A stretch of DNA of 34,799 bases from CAYJAP01 sp964368425 (GCA_964368425.1 CAYJAP010000003.1:1-34799); one strand, 5' to 3'; shown: positions 9,484-18,309, counted from the first letter of the stretch. Numbers and translations: made by a program. The notes: generated by a model from the letters alone, not told the origin.

Positions 9484-11643
9484 TTACACCAGAACGAAGT
9501 TTATATCGTGCGTTTCCATGTTTACACTAATACACTTCGCCCTAACTTTATCCCCCAACCTGTATGACTGCTTGTTTCCTTTGAGTACAAAATCTGCCTC
9601 ATTGTAACTATATGAGTCATACGGTAAATCGGCTAACGATACCAACCCTTCTACAGTATTCTCCAACTCAACGAATATGCCGAAACTTGTAACTCCACTG
9701 ATGATAGCGTCAAACTCCTCGCCGATATGATGGTTCATATACAGCGCACGATAGATGTCATCAACCTCTCTCTCTACCTTCTCTGCGTTAACTTCTCTGT
9801 CAGAGGACTGATATCCACTAGCCACTACGAATTGCTTAGTTTCTGTCAACTTTTTGCCATTCATCTGACCACGCAAATCGTCTTTGATAATTCTATGAAT
9901 TGTCAAGTCAGGATACCTACGTATTGGCGATGTAAAATGTGTATAAAACTTACTTGCGAGTCCAAAATGCCCAAGACACTGAGGCATATATTTTGCCTTC
10001 TTTTGGCTCCTTAGACAGATTCTATTCAGCCCGTAAGCATAGTCCTCGTTGGCTATCGTATCTAACGCTTTTTGCAAATCCTTAGGCTGGATGTTCTCTT
10101 CATCGACCTCTGCTTTCACGCCATAAGACCGAACTAAACGTAGAAAATTTCCTATCTTTTCAGGATCTGGCTTTTCGTGAACACGATATAAGAAAGGTGT
10201 CTTTTTATCGAAGAAATGTTTTGCAATTGTTTCGTTTGCAGCAATCATAAAAGATTCTATCAACTTATGAGAATCTTCACTTTCTCTTGGTTTTACATCG
10301 ACAACGTCTCCCGTTTCTGACAGTATAAATTTTGGCTCAGGTAAATCAAAATTCAGCGCACCATTCCTTGTTCTCTTAGCTGCTAAAACCTTAGCTAGTT
10401 TATTCATCTCGAGCAAGGTGTCTACAAATATTTTATTAGCTTCTAAGGTCTTTTTGTCTCCCTTGAATATTTTCGTAACCTCGTTATATGTAAACTGTTT
10501 TTTACTCTTGATAAGGCTCTCAAATATTTTGTGAGATACAACATCTCCCTTGCCATTTATCTCCATTTCAGCGCTTAATGCAAGGCGCACTACATCAGGA
10601 TTCAGCGAACAGATTCCGTTACTTAGTTCACGAGGAAGCATAGGTAAAACGAGATTTGGTAAGTATACGCTAGTACCTCGTTTAAAAGCCTCATTATCTA
10701 TAGTTGAACCCCAGCGAACGTATTCACCTACATCCGCAATATGCACACCTAACAACCTGTTTCCGTTATCAAGAATTTTGAGAGAAATAGCGTCGTCGAT
10801 ATCTCTTGTGTCGTCGCCATCAATTGTAAAAATCAACTCTTTTGTTAAATCTTTTCTTGGAATATTTTTACTTACCACCACTTCTGTTGGCAGAGTTTTC
10901 GCGTATTCCTGCACTTTATTTGGGAATGTTTCAAACAATCCGAAACTTCTTAACACAGCTAAAATCTGTGTTTCAATTTCGTGAGGAGACCCTAGTACTT
11001 CTGTAACTACACCTTCTGGCGACTTCTTACCTTGGGCAAATCTTTCTATTTTTACGACAACCTTATCCCCTTCGTTAGCCCCTAAAGTTCTATTTATAGG
11101 CACAAGAATATCGCGTCCGAATTTAACATCGTCTGGTGTAACATAAGCGTTTCTTTTATCTAAATTAATTTTCCCAACAATTAATCCGTTGCCTCTCTCA
11201 ATGATGTTTAAGACACGCCCCTCTCTCTTCTTCCCAGCGTAAAAAACTTCGATAAGCACCTTGTCATTGTGCATAGCTCCTTTTAAATCTTTTGCAGCTA
11301 TGAAAACGTCTTCTTGTTCAATATCAGCAGGAATAAGAAAGGCGTACCCTTTTCTTGTGCCTTGAATTTTTCCTTCCAGTCTGCGAGGATTGGTCTTGCT
11401 TTTCTGGTTAATGACAATACGCGACTTTTGTTTTTTATCTACAGACGGATTGTAAAAATTCCCCTGTTGCTGGTTACCATTATCAGCGACAGTAATCTCT
11501 CTATTTGCCACAAGCTTATCCACAATCTTTTTTACATCAGCAAACGGCTTGTTATTTAAAACACATAGTTGAGCTATAATAAATTCTTTCGTACTTCCAT
11601 CTAATTTATTAGCCCTTATTTGGCTTATAATTTTGTCCTTCAT
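9484..11643 (-). CDS. rnr: Ribonuclease R
   Basis: 719 residues. RNase R is a 3'-to-5' exoribonuclease that degrades structured RNA and works with tmRNA-SmpB on non-stop mRNAs. Domains in order: N-terminal helical region, cold-shock-like OB folds (about 85-220), RNB catalytic domain with the metal-binding motif DGDDTRDIDDAIS near residue 280 and HFTSPIRRYPDL further on, and a C-terminal S1 domain (about 640-719). The frame can be read from a GTG at 11646, but GGAG is only 2 nt from that GTG and 5 nt from the ATG at 11643, so the ATG is chosen. It lies between secG and smpB, a conserved arrangement. The C-terminus lacks the long lysine-rich tail found in some orthologues. Confidence 0.96.
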   Translation of the reverse strand: MKDKIISQIRANKLDGSTKEFIIAQLCVLNNKPFADVKKIVDKLVANREITVADNGNQQQGNFYNPSVDKKQKSRIVINQKSKTNPRRLEGKIQGTRKGYAFLIPADIEQEDVFIAAKDLKGAMHNDKVLIEVFYAGKKREGRVLNIIERGNGLIVGKINLDKRNAYVTPDDVKFGRDILVPINRTLGANEGDKVVVKIERFAQGKKSPEGVVTEVLGSPHEIETQILAVLRSFGLFETFPNKVQEYAKTLPTEVVVSKNIPRKDLTKELIFTIDGDDTRDIDDAISLKILDNGNRLLGVHIADVGEYVRWGSTIDNEAFKRGTSVYLPNLVLPMLPRELSNGICSLNPDVVRLALSAEMEINGKGDVVSHKIFESLIKSKKQFTYNEVTKIFKGDKKTLEANKIFVDTLLEMNKLAKVLAAKRTRNGALNFDLPEPKFILSETGDVVDVKPRESEDSHKLIESFMIAANETIAKHFFDKKTPFLYRVHEKPDPEKIGNFLRLVRSYGVKAEVDEENIQPKDLQKALDTIANEDYAYGLNRICLRSQKKAKYMPQCLGHFGLASKFYTHFTSPIRRYPDLTIHRIIKDDLRGQMNGKKLTETKQFVVASGYQSSDREVNAEKVEREVDDIYRALYMNHHIGEEFDAIISGVTSFGIFVELENTVEGLVSLADLPYDSYSYNEADFVLKGNKQSYRLGDKVRAKCISVNMETHDINFVLV

Positions 11644-11676
11644 CACATCTCCAGATTTATTAGATTTTTATTAAAA

Positions 11677-11702
11677 AGGTAGCACAAGGAATTGTGCTAC
11701 CT
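11677..11702 (-). terminator. Hairpin between secG and rnr (terminator or attenuator)
   Basis: An 11-bp perfect inverted repeat (AGGTAGCACAA / TTGTGCTACCT on the plus strand) with a 4-nt loop, followed on the minus strand by TTTTTAATAAAAAT. It would end most secG transcription or limit read-through into rnr. Confidence 0.75.
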
Positions 11703-11724
11703 GACCTTTCATACAACTCCTAAA

Positions 11725-12051
11725 TTATAGACTTGTGGCAGGATAAATCGCAAAAGTTATAAAATACGCTAAGGTGAGCAATAAAATTACGATAGAAGAA
11801 ATGATAATAACTTTCTTAAATCTACCTTCTTTTGTCCCCCCCTTATTCTGAGCATAATAACTCTCGTTGCTTCCAGTTATAGCGTTCTTTCCACCACTTG
11901 AGTTGCTCGGTTGCAACATAACAGCTACAATGATTACTATTGCAGCAATAGTAATTAAAATCATTAATACTGACTGTATAATTGGAAAACTGTCTCTCAC
12001 AAAATTACTGACCGGTTTGTCTGTACTCAAAAGAAAATTCAAATTAAGCAT
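11725..12051 (-). CDS. secG: Preprotein translocase subunit SecG
   Basis: 108 residues, small inner-membrane subunit of the SecYEG export channel. Two TM helices (about 24-46 and 80-101) flank the family's conserved loop, here MLQPSNSSGGKNAITGSNE, equivalent to the usual LLQ...G...GAITGG region. The ATG at 12051 follows GGAGG closely and adds about 20 residues before TM1 compared with short SecG forms. A TTGTAC-17-TATAAT promoter lies just upstream. The usual secG-rnr-smpB order is kept, without the esterase gene found between secG and rnr in Bacillus subtilis. Confidence 0.93.
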   Translation of the reverse strand: MLNLNFLLSTDKPVSNFVRDSFPIIQSVLMILITIAAIVIIVAVMLQPSNSSGGKNAITGSNESYYAQNKGGTKEGRFKKVIIISSIVILLLTLAYFITFAIYPATSL

Positions 12052-12075
12052 AAATCCTCCATAAACGTGTGATTG

Positions 12076-12104
12076 ATTATAACATATAAAGAAATATTGT
12101 ACAA
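12076..12104 (-). promoter_or_regulatory. Sigma-A-type promoter of secG
   Basis: On the minus strand TTGTAC (12099-12104) and TATAAT (12076-12081) are separated by 17 nt. The start would be near 12069, about 18 nt before the secG ATG. Confidence 0.65.
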
Positions 12105-12129
12105 GAAAAAAAATGCAAACTATACTGTA

Positions 12130-12164
12130 AAAAACAAAAAAATCTCACATAAAATGTGAGATTT
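12130..12164 (-). terminator. Rho-independent terminator after the 74-residue membrane protein gene
   Basis: A perfect 11-bp stem (AAATCTCACAT / ATGTGAGATTT, 12140-12150 with 12154-12164) with a 3-nt loop, followed on the minus strand by TTTTTTGTTTTTT. It separates this gene from secG, which has its own promoter. Confidence 0.9.
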
Positions 12165-12178
12165 GTCAAAAACATTTG

Positions 12179-12403
12179 TTAAGCAGAGACAAAAGTATAA
12201 ACCAGAGCTAGTAATATAAGTAAAATTCCAAAGAAAAACAGAAACCAATCTCCAACTAATTTCTCTTTAGCGCCTTTTTTAGCAGACTTAATAATACAGA
12301 AGAGTGCTATCATCACCAAACTTAGAATAATACCCCCTTTAACAAAAGGGTTAACATTCCTAATTACTGCATTATAAAATTGATTCCATATAGCTGAAAA
12401 CAT
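12179..12403 (-). CDS. Small two-TM membrane protein, unknown function
   Basis: 74 residues, not recognised. Two hydrophobic helices (about 22-39 and 52-72) are separated by a short basic loop (KSAKKGAKEKL), so both ends are probably on the outer side of the membrane. It has its own near-consensus promoter (TTGACA-17-TAAAAT), a GGTGG ribosome-binding site 4 nt before the ATG, and a strong terminator 15 nt past the stop, making it a single-gene unit. These signals argue strongly that it is expressed. Confidence 0.75.
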   Translation of the reverse strand: MFSAIWNQFYNAVIRNVNPFVKGGIILSLVMIALFCIIKSAKKGAKEKLVGDWFLFFFGILLILLALVYTFVSA

Positions 12404-12430
12404 AAAACCACCAACGCTTTTATTATGTTT

Positions 12431-12459
12431 ATTTTATCCTATGTGTCGATGTTTGTCAA
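12431..12459 (-). promoter_or_regulatory. Near-consensus promoter of the 74-residue membrane protein gene
   Basis: On the minus strand TTGACA (12454-12459) and TAAAAT (12431-12436) are separated by exactly 17 nt. The start would be near 12424, about 21 nt before the ATG at 12403. It lies in the 72-nt gap after the gpmI stop. Confidence 0.75.
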
Positions 12460-12475
12460 TAACGTACAGCAAATA

Positions 12476-14032
12476 CTATTTTCTATTTTTTGTTTTAGGT
12501 AACAAACTATTTCCTGTCATCTCCACTGGTTTTTCTAAACCTATCATATCTAACAATGTTGGAGCTATATCCGCCAACGTTCCATTCGTCTTTAATTTAG
12601 CCCCTATGAACCTCTTGTCAACCACGATAAACGGAACTTTCGCGACTGTATGTGACGTATGCGGCGAACCGTCCTCGTACATCATAATATCCGAGTTGCC
12701 ATGATCAGCAGTTACTATCGCATTACCACCCACTTTCAATACCGCATCTATTACCTGTTTAACACACATATCTACTATCTGTATAGCTTTTTTCGCAGCA
12801 TCTATATCACCCGAATGTCCCACCATGTCAGGGTTAGCAAAATTTATAACCACAACATCATACTTCTGACTCAATATACCCTCTACCGCCCTGCGAGCAA
12901 CCTCTCTTGCACCCATTTGCGGATAACTAATATAGGTCTGCATTTTTTCTGAAGGAATTATAATTCTGGTTTCATGCGGAAATTCCTCTTTGCGTCCAGC
13001 ATTAAAAACAACTCCAACGTACGGGAACTTTTCCGTCTCAGCAACTTTTAGCTGTTTATATCCTTGTTTACTAAGATATTCAGATAAACCGTTGGTATAC
13101 TCCACAGGAGGATAAGCAATTAAGCAATTTTTTAACATCTTGTCATATTCACACATGCACACAAATGTCAACTGCAAATCCTTTGAGCCAAACGACAGCT
13201 TATTCATATCATCAAAAGCATATGCTAACTGTTTTTCTCGGTCTGCCCGGTAATTGAAACTAATTACACTATCACCTTTCTTTATAGTTGCTACAGGCCG
13301 CCCGTCTTCCAACACCACTGTTGGGGATATAAACTCATCAGTCTCTCCTCGAGTGTATGCCAGCTGTACCGCATCTGTCGCTGAAACAGATGTCACACCC
13401 TTTGCATACACCATAGCGTTATAAGCGTGCTCTACTCTGTCCCAGTTGTTATCTCTGTCCAACGAATAAAACCTACCCGTAACCGTGGCTATCTTACCCA
13501 CCCCCAACTCTCGTGTATATTTCTCCACTTTGGTTATATATTTCTTAGCACTCTTAGGAGGAACATCTCTACCGTCGGTAAAGAAATGAATAAACACATT
13601 TTTTACGCCTTGTTGTTTTGCAAGATCTAACAAAGCAAACATGTGGTTTATGTGTCCATGTACTCCGCCATCAGTGGGAATACCCATTAAGTGCAGGCTT
13701 CTGCCTTTTTTCTTGGCATTTTTCATCGCTTGCATAAACACTGGATTGTTAAAAAAGCTTTTGTTCTTTATCTCATCATTAATTCTTACTAACGGTTGTT
13801 TCGTAATTCTTCCTGTCCCTATTGTCAGATGCCCCACTTCGCTTGTTCCTGTCTGCCCTTTAGGTAATCCAACTGCACCTTCACTCGCACCTATCAACGT
13901 CCAAGTATACTTTTTAGCAAGTCCCCTGATGTTCTTCGTGTTTTCTGGAAGAATAGCGCTCCTCTTCAAATCAGTCGGGTATCCAAACCCATCCAATATT
14001 ACTAAACAGCTTATATTTTTTTCTTTATTCAT
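12476..14032 (-). CDS. gpmI: 2,3-bisphosphoglycerate-independent phosphoglycerate mutase
   Basis: 518 residues, full length. It interconverts 3- and 2-phosphoglycerate in glycolysis using two metal ions and a phosphoserine. Visible landmarks: the N-terminal metal site VILDGFG (Asp14), the catalytic serine motif TGTSEVGH (Ser64), the phosphotransferase segment DGRDVPPKS, and C-terminal alkaline-phosphatase-type metal motifs NFANPDMVGHSGD and TADHGN. A good SD (GGAGAGAGG) precedes the ATG. The stop of the SPFH gene is 9 bases upstream, so the two are co-transcribed. The usual neighbours gap, pgk, tpiA and eno are not here. Confidence 0.97.
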   Translation of the reverse strand: MNKEKNISCLVILDGFGYPTDLKRSAILPENTKNIRGLAKKYTWTLIGASEGAVGLPKGQTGTSEVGHLTIGTGRITKQPLVRINDEIKNKSFFNNPVFMQAMKNAKKKGRSLHLMGIPTDGGVHGHINHMFALLDLAKQQGVKNVFIHFFTDGRDVPPKSAKKYITKVEKYTRELGVGKIATVTGRFYSLDRDNNWDRVEHAYNAMVYAKGVTSVSATDAVQLAYTRGETDEFISPTVVLEDGRPVATIKKGDSVISFNYRADREKQLAYAFDDMNKLSFGSKDLQLTFVCMCEYDKMLKNCLIAYPPVEYTNGLSEYLSKQGYKQLKVAETEKFPYVGVVFNAGRKEEFPHETRIIIPSEKMQTYISYPQMGAREVARRAVEGILSQKYDVVVINFANPDMVGHSGDIDAAKKAIQIVDMCVKQVIDAVLKVGGNAIVTADHGNSDIMMYEDGSPHTSHTVAKVPFIVVDKRFIGAKLKTNGTLADIAPTLLDMIGLEKPVEMTGNSLLPKTKNRK

Positions 14033-14041
14033 CCTCTCTCC

Positions 14042-15037
14042 TTATTGTCTTTGTCCACAATTAGGACAAAATTGATATGATATATCCATCTCCGCACCAC
14101 AATTTACGCATGTTTTTTTATCAAGTTTAGCAAGTAATTTTTCAGTATCTACATTAGTATCCGGTTCCACATTTATATTACTAGTTTCTTTAATTCGCCT
14201 CGACATCTTTTTGTTCTGTAGAGCCTCAATACCCTTATATAGAGCCACTTTTGTGTCGGGTAATGAATAATCTGTGCTAGTATTTTCCTGAACCATATTC
14301 AACTGGGACACACTTTGACCCCGATTTTTCTGAAAATATTCTTCAATCTTTTGCTGTGTTTTGTTAGGTAGTGACATAGACTGAATAGCGACGTTGCTTA
14401 TAGAGAGCCCCAGACCACTAAATTTATCAAACATCATGTCAGAAATTTTAGAGTTGATAGCATAAATATCTTCCAAGAGTCGTTCAAAAGGAATACCGCA
14501 GTTTTCTATTTGCTCACTCACGACGTTTCCTACTGTAGTTTTAACAACCTGAGCTGCAACTCCACTTTTTATATAAGCACGCTCAATTAACAGAAATTTT
14601 ATGAGAGAGCTTGGCTCAACAACCTTACAATCAAAAACTCCCTCTGGATACCCTTTCACCTTCCCAAACGGAGTGTTTCTAATATAAAAAGCCACGTTAG
14701 AGAAGAATGTCATTTCTCTAAAAATACCCGTATTTACAAAATAAACATCTGCCTTGAAAGAAGTTGGTACTCTGCCTCTACGATTAGGCTTATCTAAACG
14801 CAATCTCTTGAAAGTTTCAGGAATTAATGTCTGTCCAATCTTGAATTTGCCGGGGTACAACACATCAGTGATTTTATCTTTTACAACAAAAACAACGTTG
14901 AAGTTTGGCCTGATTACAATATTTGAGTTTACATACACTTTTTTTGCTGGATACAAAAATACAAGATGTGAATCTATCTCTTCGCCACACTCAATATTTT
15001 TACTAAACATTCTAAATAATTTAGAAAAAATACCCAT
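14042..15037 (-). CDS. SPFH/band-7 family protein with C-terminal zinc ribbon (YdjI-like)
   Basis: 331 residues. The N-terminal ~230 residues resemble the SPFH domain of the YdjI/'virion core protein' group, which forms membrane-associated oligomers. The last ~22 residues are a zinc ribbon, CVNCGAEMDISYQFCPNCG (Cys-x2-Cys ... Cys-x2-Cys). There is no N-terminal TM helix; the protein starts MGIFSKLFRMFSK, an amphipathic basic stretch that may bind the membrane. A TTGTTG-17-TATAAT promoter lies upstream, and gpmI follows 9 bases after the stop. The family is known in Bacillota, where relatives are linked to membrane stress; the role here is inferred. Confidence 0.85.
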   Translation of the reverse strand: MGIFSKLFRMFSKNIECGEEIDSHLVFLYPAKKVYVNSNIVIRPNFNVVFVVKDKITDVLYPGKFKIGQTLIPETFKRLRLDKPNRRGRVPTSFKADVYFVNTGIFREMTFFSNVAFYIRNTPFGKVKGYPEGVFDCKVVEPSSLIKFLLIERAYIKSGVAAQVVKTTVGNVVSEQIENCGIPFERLLEDIYAINSKISDMMFDKFSGLGLSISNVAIQSMSLPNKTQQKIEEYFQKNRGQSVSQLNMVQENTSTDYSLPDTKVALYKGIEALQNKKMSRRIKETSNINVEPDTNVDTEKLLAKLDKKTCVNCGAEMDISYQFCPNCGQRQ

Positions 15038-15074
15038 TAATTCACCCTTATCTCATCCTCATTATAACATCAAA

Positions 15075-15103
15075 ATTATACCACATAATTAGACACTCAA
15101 CAA
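15075..15103 (-). promoter_or_regulatory. Promoter of the SPFH-gpmI operon
   Basis: On the minus strand TTGTTG (15098-15103) and TATAAT (15075-15080) are separated by 17 nt, with TGG in front of the -10 (extended -10 form). The leader would be about 30 nt. Confidence 0.65.
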
Positions 15104-15283
15104 ATCTTTAGCACATCCATGAAAAAATGTTTTTTTATAAAATTTCCTAGATGCGAATAAAACTTTATCTCACACCTCCCTTATAACCTTTAATAAAACG
15201 CCATTTGATGAGGATATCTGACTATTATTTTAAGTTATATTACTTGTCCAACACTCATATACATTTACTATATGGAGGCGTAT

Positions 15284-16003
15284 ATGAATAATATCACTGA
15301 ACTAATTTCTAAGCCTGTCATTAGCCTTTTTGAAGGGCAAAATGAGGGAACTGTTGAAAATATTTTATTTGATAGCAAAATGAAAAAGGCTATTTTTGCT
15401 GTAATATTCCAAGATGAGGAACAATCGCCATTAAAGATTCTTCCCCTAAATAAAATTTATAACATCAATGACGTCATAACAATAAAAAACTGTGGAGAAC
15501 TGGAGTTATATAGTAGCCTGGAGCTGCTTCTTTCCCACTTGTGCAACCCCATAAATAGCAATGTATACAGTGTTGATGGAAAGCATTTAGGAAGAGTACA
15601 AGATGTTTTTTTGAATAAAAATAATAACATTGACTACATAACATTAAATACTGGAGAGAGTATATATAAAAAAGAAATACTAAGCTTTAATTCTCAGATT
15701 ATGTTAACTCAAGTAAATGATAAAAAAGTGCGACTCTCGTCCTTTCGCTCCAAGTTTATAATGCCGCAAATAACACAGCCGCAGATAGTACAAATAATGG
15801 AAGAAGTAGAACATTCTCCAGAAAACAAGGGAATTAAGAACGTAGTAAATAAGAAGAATCTAATTGGTAAACACGTTCAAAAAAACATACTTGCAAGTAA
15901 TGGCGAAGTACTGATCAGACAGCATACAAAAGTTACTTTATCGATAGTAAAGTTAGCCAAACTTAACGGCGTATTAAACGAATTAACACAAAATTGTTTA
16001 TAA
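15284..16003 (+). CDS. PRC-barrel domain protein
   Basis: 239 residues. Two PRC-barrel-like modules are visible: residues ~3-65 (LISKPVISLFEGQNEGTVENILFD) and ~88-145 (NSNVYSVDGKHLGRVQDVFLN). The end (~185-239, NLIGKHVQKNILASNGEVLIR) may be a third related module. PRC barrels bind proteins or RNA in contexts such as RimM and photosynthetic reaction centres; the partner here is unknown. The frame could start at the ATG at 15272, but GGAGG (15274-15278) sits 5 nt before the ATG at 15284, so the latter is chosen. It is a lone plus-strand gene, divergent from the SPFH gene and convergent with the 731-residue coiled-coil gene. Confidence 0.85.
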   Translation: MNNITELISKPVISLFEGQNEGTVENILFDSKMKKAIFAVIFQDEEQSPLKILPLNKIYNINDVITIKNCGELELYSSLELLLSHLCNPINSNVYSVDGKHLGRVQDVFLNKNNNIDYITLNTGESIYKKEILSFNSQIMLTQVNDKKVRLSSFRSKFIMPQITQPQIVQIMEEVEHSPENKGIKNVVNKKNLIGKHVQKNILASNGEVLIRQHTKVTLSIVKLAKLNGVLNELTQNCL

Positions 16004-16037
16004 AAAAACCATGTCTTATAGACACGGCTCTTTTTTA
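16001..16037. terminator. Terminator hairpin between convergent genes
   Basis: GCCGTGTC / GACATGGT (16021-16028 with 16008-16015, minus-strand reading, with G-U pairs) followed by TTTTTTTATA on the minus strand. On the plus strand the same hairpin, with two mismatches, is followed by TTTTTT. It fits best as terminator of the minus gene but may serve both. Confidence 0.7.
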
Positions 16038-16047
16038 CTCTTCTTTT

Positions 16048-18243
16048 TTACTCTTCTTCTTTATCTTTCTTAATTTTTGATGCAGAAGCAATTAAATTAT
16101 TTAAGGAACTGTTAATAGATTTTCGAGGAGTGCTTCTAGGAGCTTTTACCACTTCTACAGGCTTCACAGGAGAAGGTATTGTTGTCTTAGAAAACTCTTT
16201 TTGTTGTTCGCTTATCTTCGCTGTTTCCGTTTCTATGATACTTGTAATGTTTTTCAAACGCTCAAGTTTCGCTCTGCTTTCTGCGGACATCTTCTGCGTT
16301 TTCTCCAAATCTTTCTTAGTTGTTTCTACCTTTCTCTTTGTCTCTATTAACTCTTTTCTACTACTGTCTATATCAACCTTAGTCTGATTTAAACGAGTCA
16401 TTGTATCTTGTAATTGCTTTTCCTTTTCTCCCAGCATCTTCTCTTTTTCATTTAACTGTTTCTGAACAAGGCTTAGAGAATCTAGATTTTCTTTTAAACG
16501 AAGAGCACTCTCTTCCATCTGACTGGTCTTCTTGCTCAACAGTTTTTCTTTGGAACTTAATTCTTCCATTCGTTTTTGAATCTCTGCGTTTAACTCAGGG
16601 TTAGCTCCTGCAACTTTCTTAAATTGCGCCTTATACGCTTCAATTTGTTTTGCAAGAATCTCCCTATCTTTAGCGATTCTAGACATTTCTATCTTAATCT
16701 CAGTATTTTCTTGTGCTAATTTATCAAACGTCGCCTGCTTGGTTTTTACATCACTTACATTTTCTAAGAATGCTTCTGATGTAAAGTAATCTTTTACATT
16801 TCTGAGTGCTTCAACTTCTGCAAGTTTAACAGCAAGATCAGATTTTTGTTGTTCATATTCAGATTCTTTTGCAGCCAACTTTGCTCCTATCTCTTTGTGT
16901 TGAGTAGTTAAAGATTCAATTCGTGCAATCAGATCTTGTTTTTCTTCTTCCAACTTTTCAAGGTATGGAGTGTTCTGCTCCATAACTGTTTTACTGATAA
17001 TACCATATATCTTGTTTGCGTATGTTTTTGCCTGTTCTTTCATCGCAGCTTCTACAGTTTGCTTTCTGTCTTCAATCGCGCCCTTGTAGTCTTCTATTAC
17101 TGCCTGAATATCAGTTTGTTGTCTCTCAAACTTTGTAAGAGCCTTTTCATAGTCCCCTTCAATAATTTGTAGCTGCTCTTGTTCCTTTCTCTGTCTTGTA
17201 CGTAAGAAAGTTGCTTCAGCGCTGATTGTTGTGTTATTAATTTGGTTACCTAACTGTTCGATTGTTTCTCTACGAGCTTGTGCCTTCCTCTCGAAAGTTT
17301 TTGTTTCTTCCTCGAAACTCTGTTCATAGTTAAACATTTCATCTTCTTTAGATCTAATTTTAGACTCTAAATCATTTTTTACTCTAATATATTTCTCACT
17401 TTCTTTCATTGCTCTTTCAAGCAACAAAGCGTTATCCAGTCCCAGGTCATCGAAGTCGTATTTCTCAAATCCCGCTTGGTTGAGTTCTTTTTCAAGTGCC
17501 TCTCGCTTTTCTAATTCCTCTCTCTTATCCAGGTATGCCTGTAACACAGGAATATCTTTCTTAATTTCTTTAGCAGTAAATAGTAATTCGTAATCTACAT
17601 ACATTGGTAATGTTTTACATGCTTTATCGATGTTCTTTTCAAACGCTGCAAACTCGTAATACACATCGGAGACAATAGCGGAGTGTCTGAATTTTAAGAA
17701 CACCACAAACAATCCCCCCAGCAAAATAACCATGGCAGGAATAGCAATAATCATAAACAGTATTGCACCAAACCGAGCAACTGCATCGTTATTGTAGTAG
17801 GAAACACCAATTAGTAAAGCTGCAACTGCTAGCAATCCAACTAGTATACCGGTTGCAGAAACAGTATTTGCATAGCCACTTCCTCTGCTTGGACGATCAA
17901 CACAAGTGGTAGTATTAATATAATTACTAGGAACACCCTCTCTTTCTAACATAAACTCTTGCCAACCAGTCCTGATAGTCTTAGGCACTCTCTTCATACG
18001 ACTGTTAAACTCGATTAAGTTGTCGTTATTTATCGTTGGATTCTTTTTGAAATAGAGATTCAACTTACGTACAGTTTTTAATAACTTTAACTCGTAGGTT
18101 GATTTTGTTGCCAAAAATGAAAATAGTATCAATGCCAAGAAAAGCACTATAACTCCGTACATTAAATAATTAAACCCTATAACTCTTCCCATTTCAGAAA
18201 GGAAATTCGCGATACTATCAAAAATATTCGGTAAACCTGTCAT
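16048..18243 (-). CDS. Three-TM membrane protein with long coiled coil, unknown function
   Basis: 731 residues, no family recognised. TM segments at about 25-46, 128-148 and 158-184. Residues ~45-127 form a soluble loop between TM1 and TM2. From ~230 to ~690 the protein is Glu/Lys/Gln-rich with heptads, a long coiled coil. The tail (~695-731) has a proline-rich stretch (SPVKPVEVVKAPRSTPRK) and a short end. The coiled coil is probably cytosolic because Lys/Arg follow TM3. AGGAG lies 8 nt before the ATG, with an extended -10 promoter upstream. Its architecture recalls membrane tethers or chromosome/division scaffolds, but no sequence motif proves this. Confidence 0.85.
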   Translation of the reverse strand: MTGLPNIFDSIANFLSEMGRVIGFNYLMYGVIVLFLALILFSFLATKSTYELKLLKTVRKLNLYFKKNPTINNDNLIEFNSRMKRVPKTIRTGWQEFMLEREGVPSNYINTTTCVDRPSRGSGYANTVSATGILVGLLAVAALLIGVSYYNNDAVARFGAILFMIIAIPAMVILLGGLFVVFLKFRHSAIVSDVYYEFAAFEKNIDKACKTLPMYVDYELLFTAKEIKKDIPVLQAYLDKREELEKREALEKELNQAGFEKYDFDDLGLDNALLLERAMKESEKYIRVKNDLESKIRSKEDEMFNYEQSFEEETKTFERKAQARRETIEQLGNQINNTTISAEATFLRTRQRKEQEQLQIIEGDYEKALTKFERQQTDIQAVIEDYKGAIEDRKQTVEAAMKEQAKTYANKIYGIISKTVMEQNTPYLEKLEEEKQDLIARIESLTTQHKEIGAKLAAKESEYEQQKSDLAVKLAEVEALRNVKDYFTSEAFLENVSDVKTKQATFDKLAQENTEIKIEMSRIAKDREILAKQIEAYKAQFKKVAGANPELNAEIQKRMEELSSKEKLLSKKTSQMEESALRLKENLDSLSLVQKQLNEKEKMLGEKEKQLQDTMTRLNQTKVDIDSSRKELIETKRKVETTKKDLEKTQKMSAESRAKLERLKNITSIIETETAKISEQQKEFSKTTIPSPVKPVEVVKAPRSTPRKSINSSLNNLIASASKIKKDKEEE

Positions 18244-18274
18244 AGAAATATCTCCTTAGATTACTTACAGTAGT

Positions 18275-18309
18275 ATTATACCACACACAAGCATTTATTA
18301 CTAATAAAT
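18275..18309 (-). promoter_or_regulatory. Extended -10 promoter with a palindrome at the -35 position
   Basis: On the minus strand TATAAT (18275-18280) is preceded by TGG. No good -35 hexamer is seen; instead a perfect palindrome ATTTATTA-C-TAATAAAT (18293-18309) covers that position. It may be an operator or an A/T-rich coincidence. Confidence 0.5.

Noticed and set aside
10550..10984. 144-residue plus-strand ORF
   Set aside because: Antisense to the catalytic domain of rnr.
11644..11646. GTG start for rnr
   Set aside because: Only 2 nt from GGAG; the next ATG (11643) has proper spacing.
13641..14075. 144-residue plus-strand ORF
   Set aside because: Antisense to gpmI, with no ribosome-binding site or recognisable protein features.
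15272..15283. Upstream ATG for the PRC-barrel gene
   Set aside because: The ATG overlaps the Shine-Dalgarno that serves the ATG at 15284.
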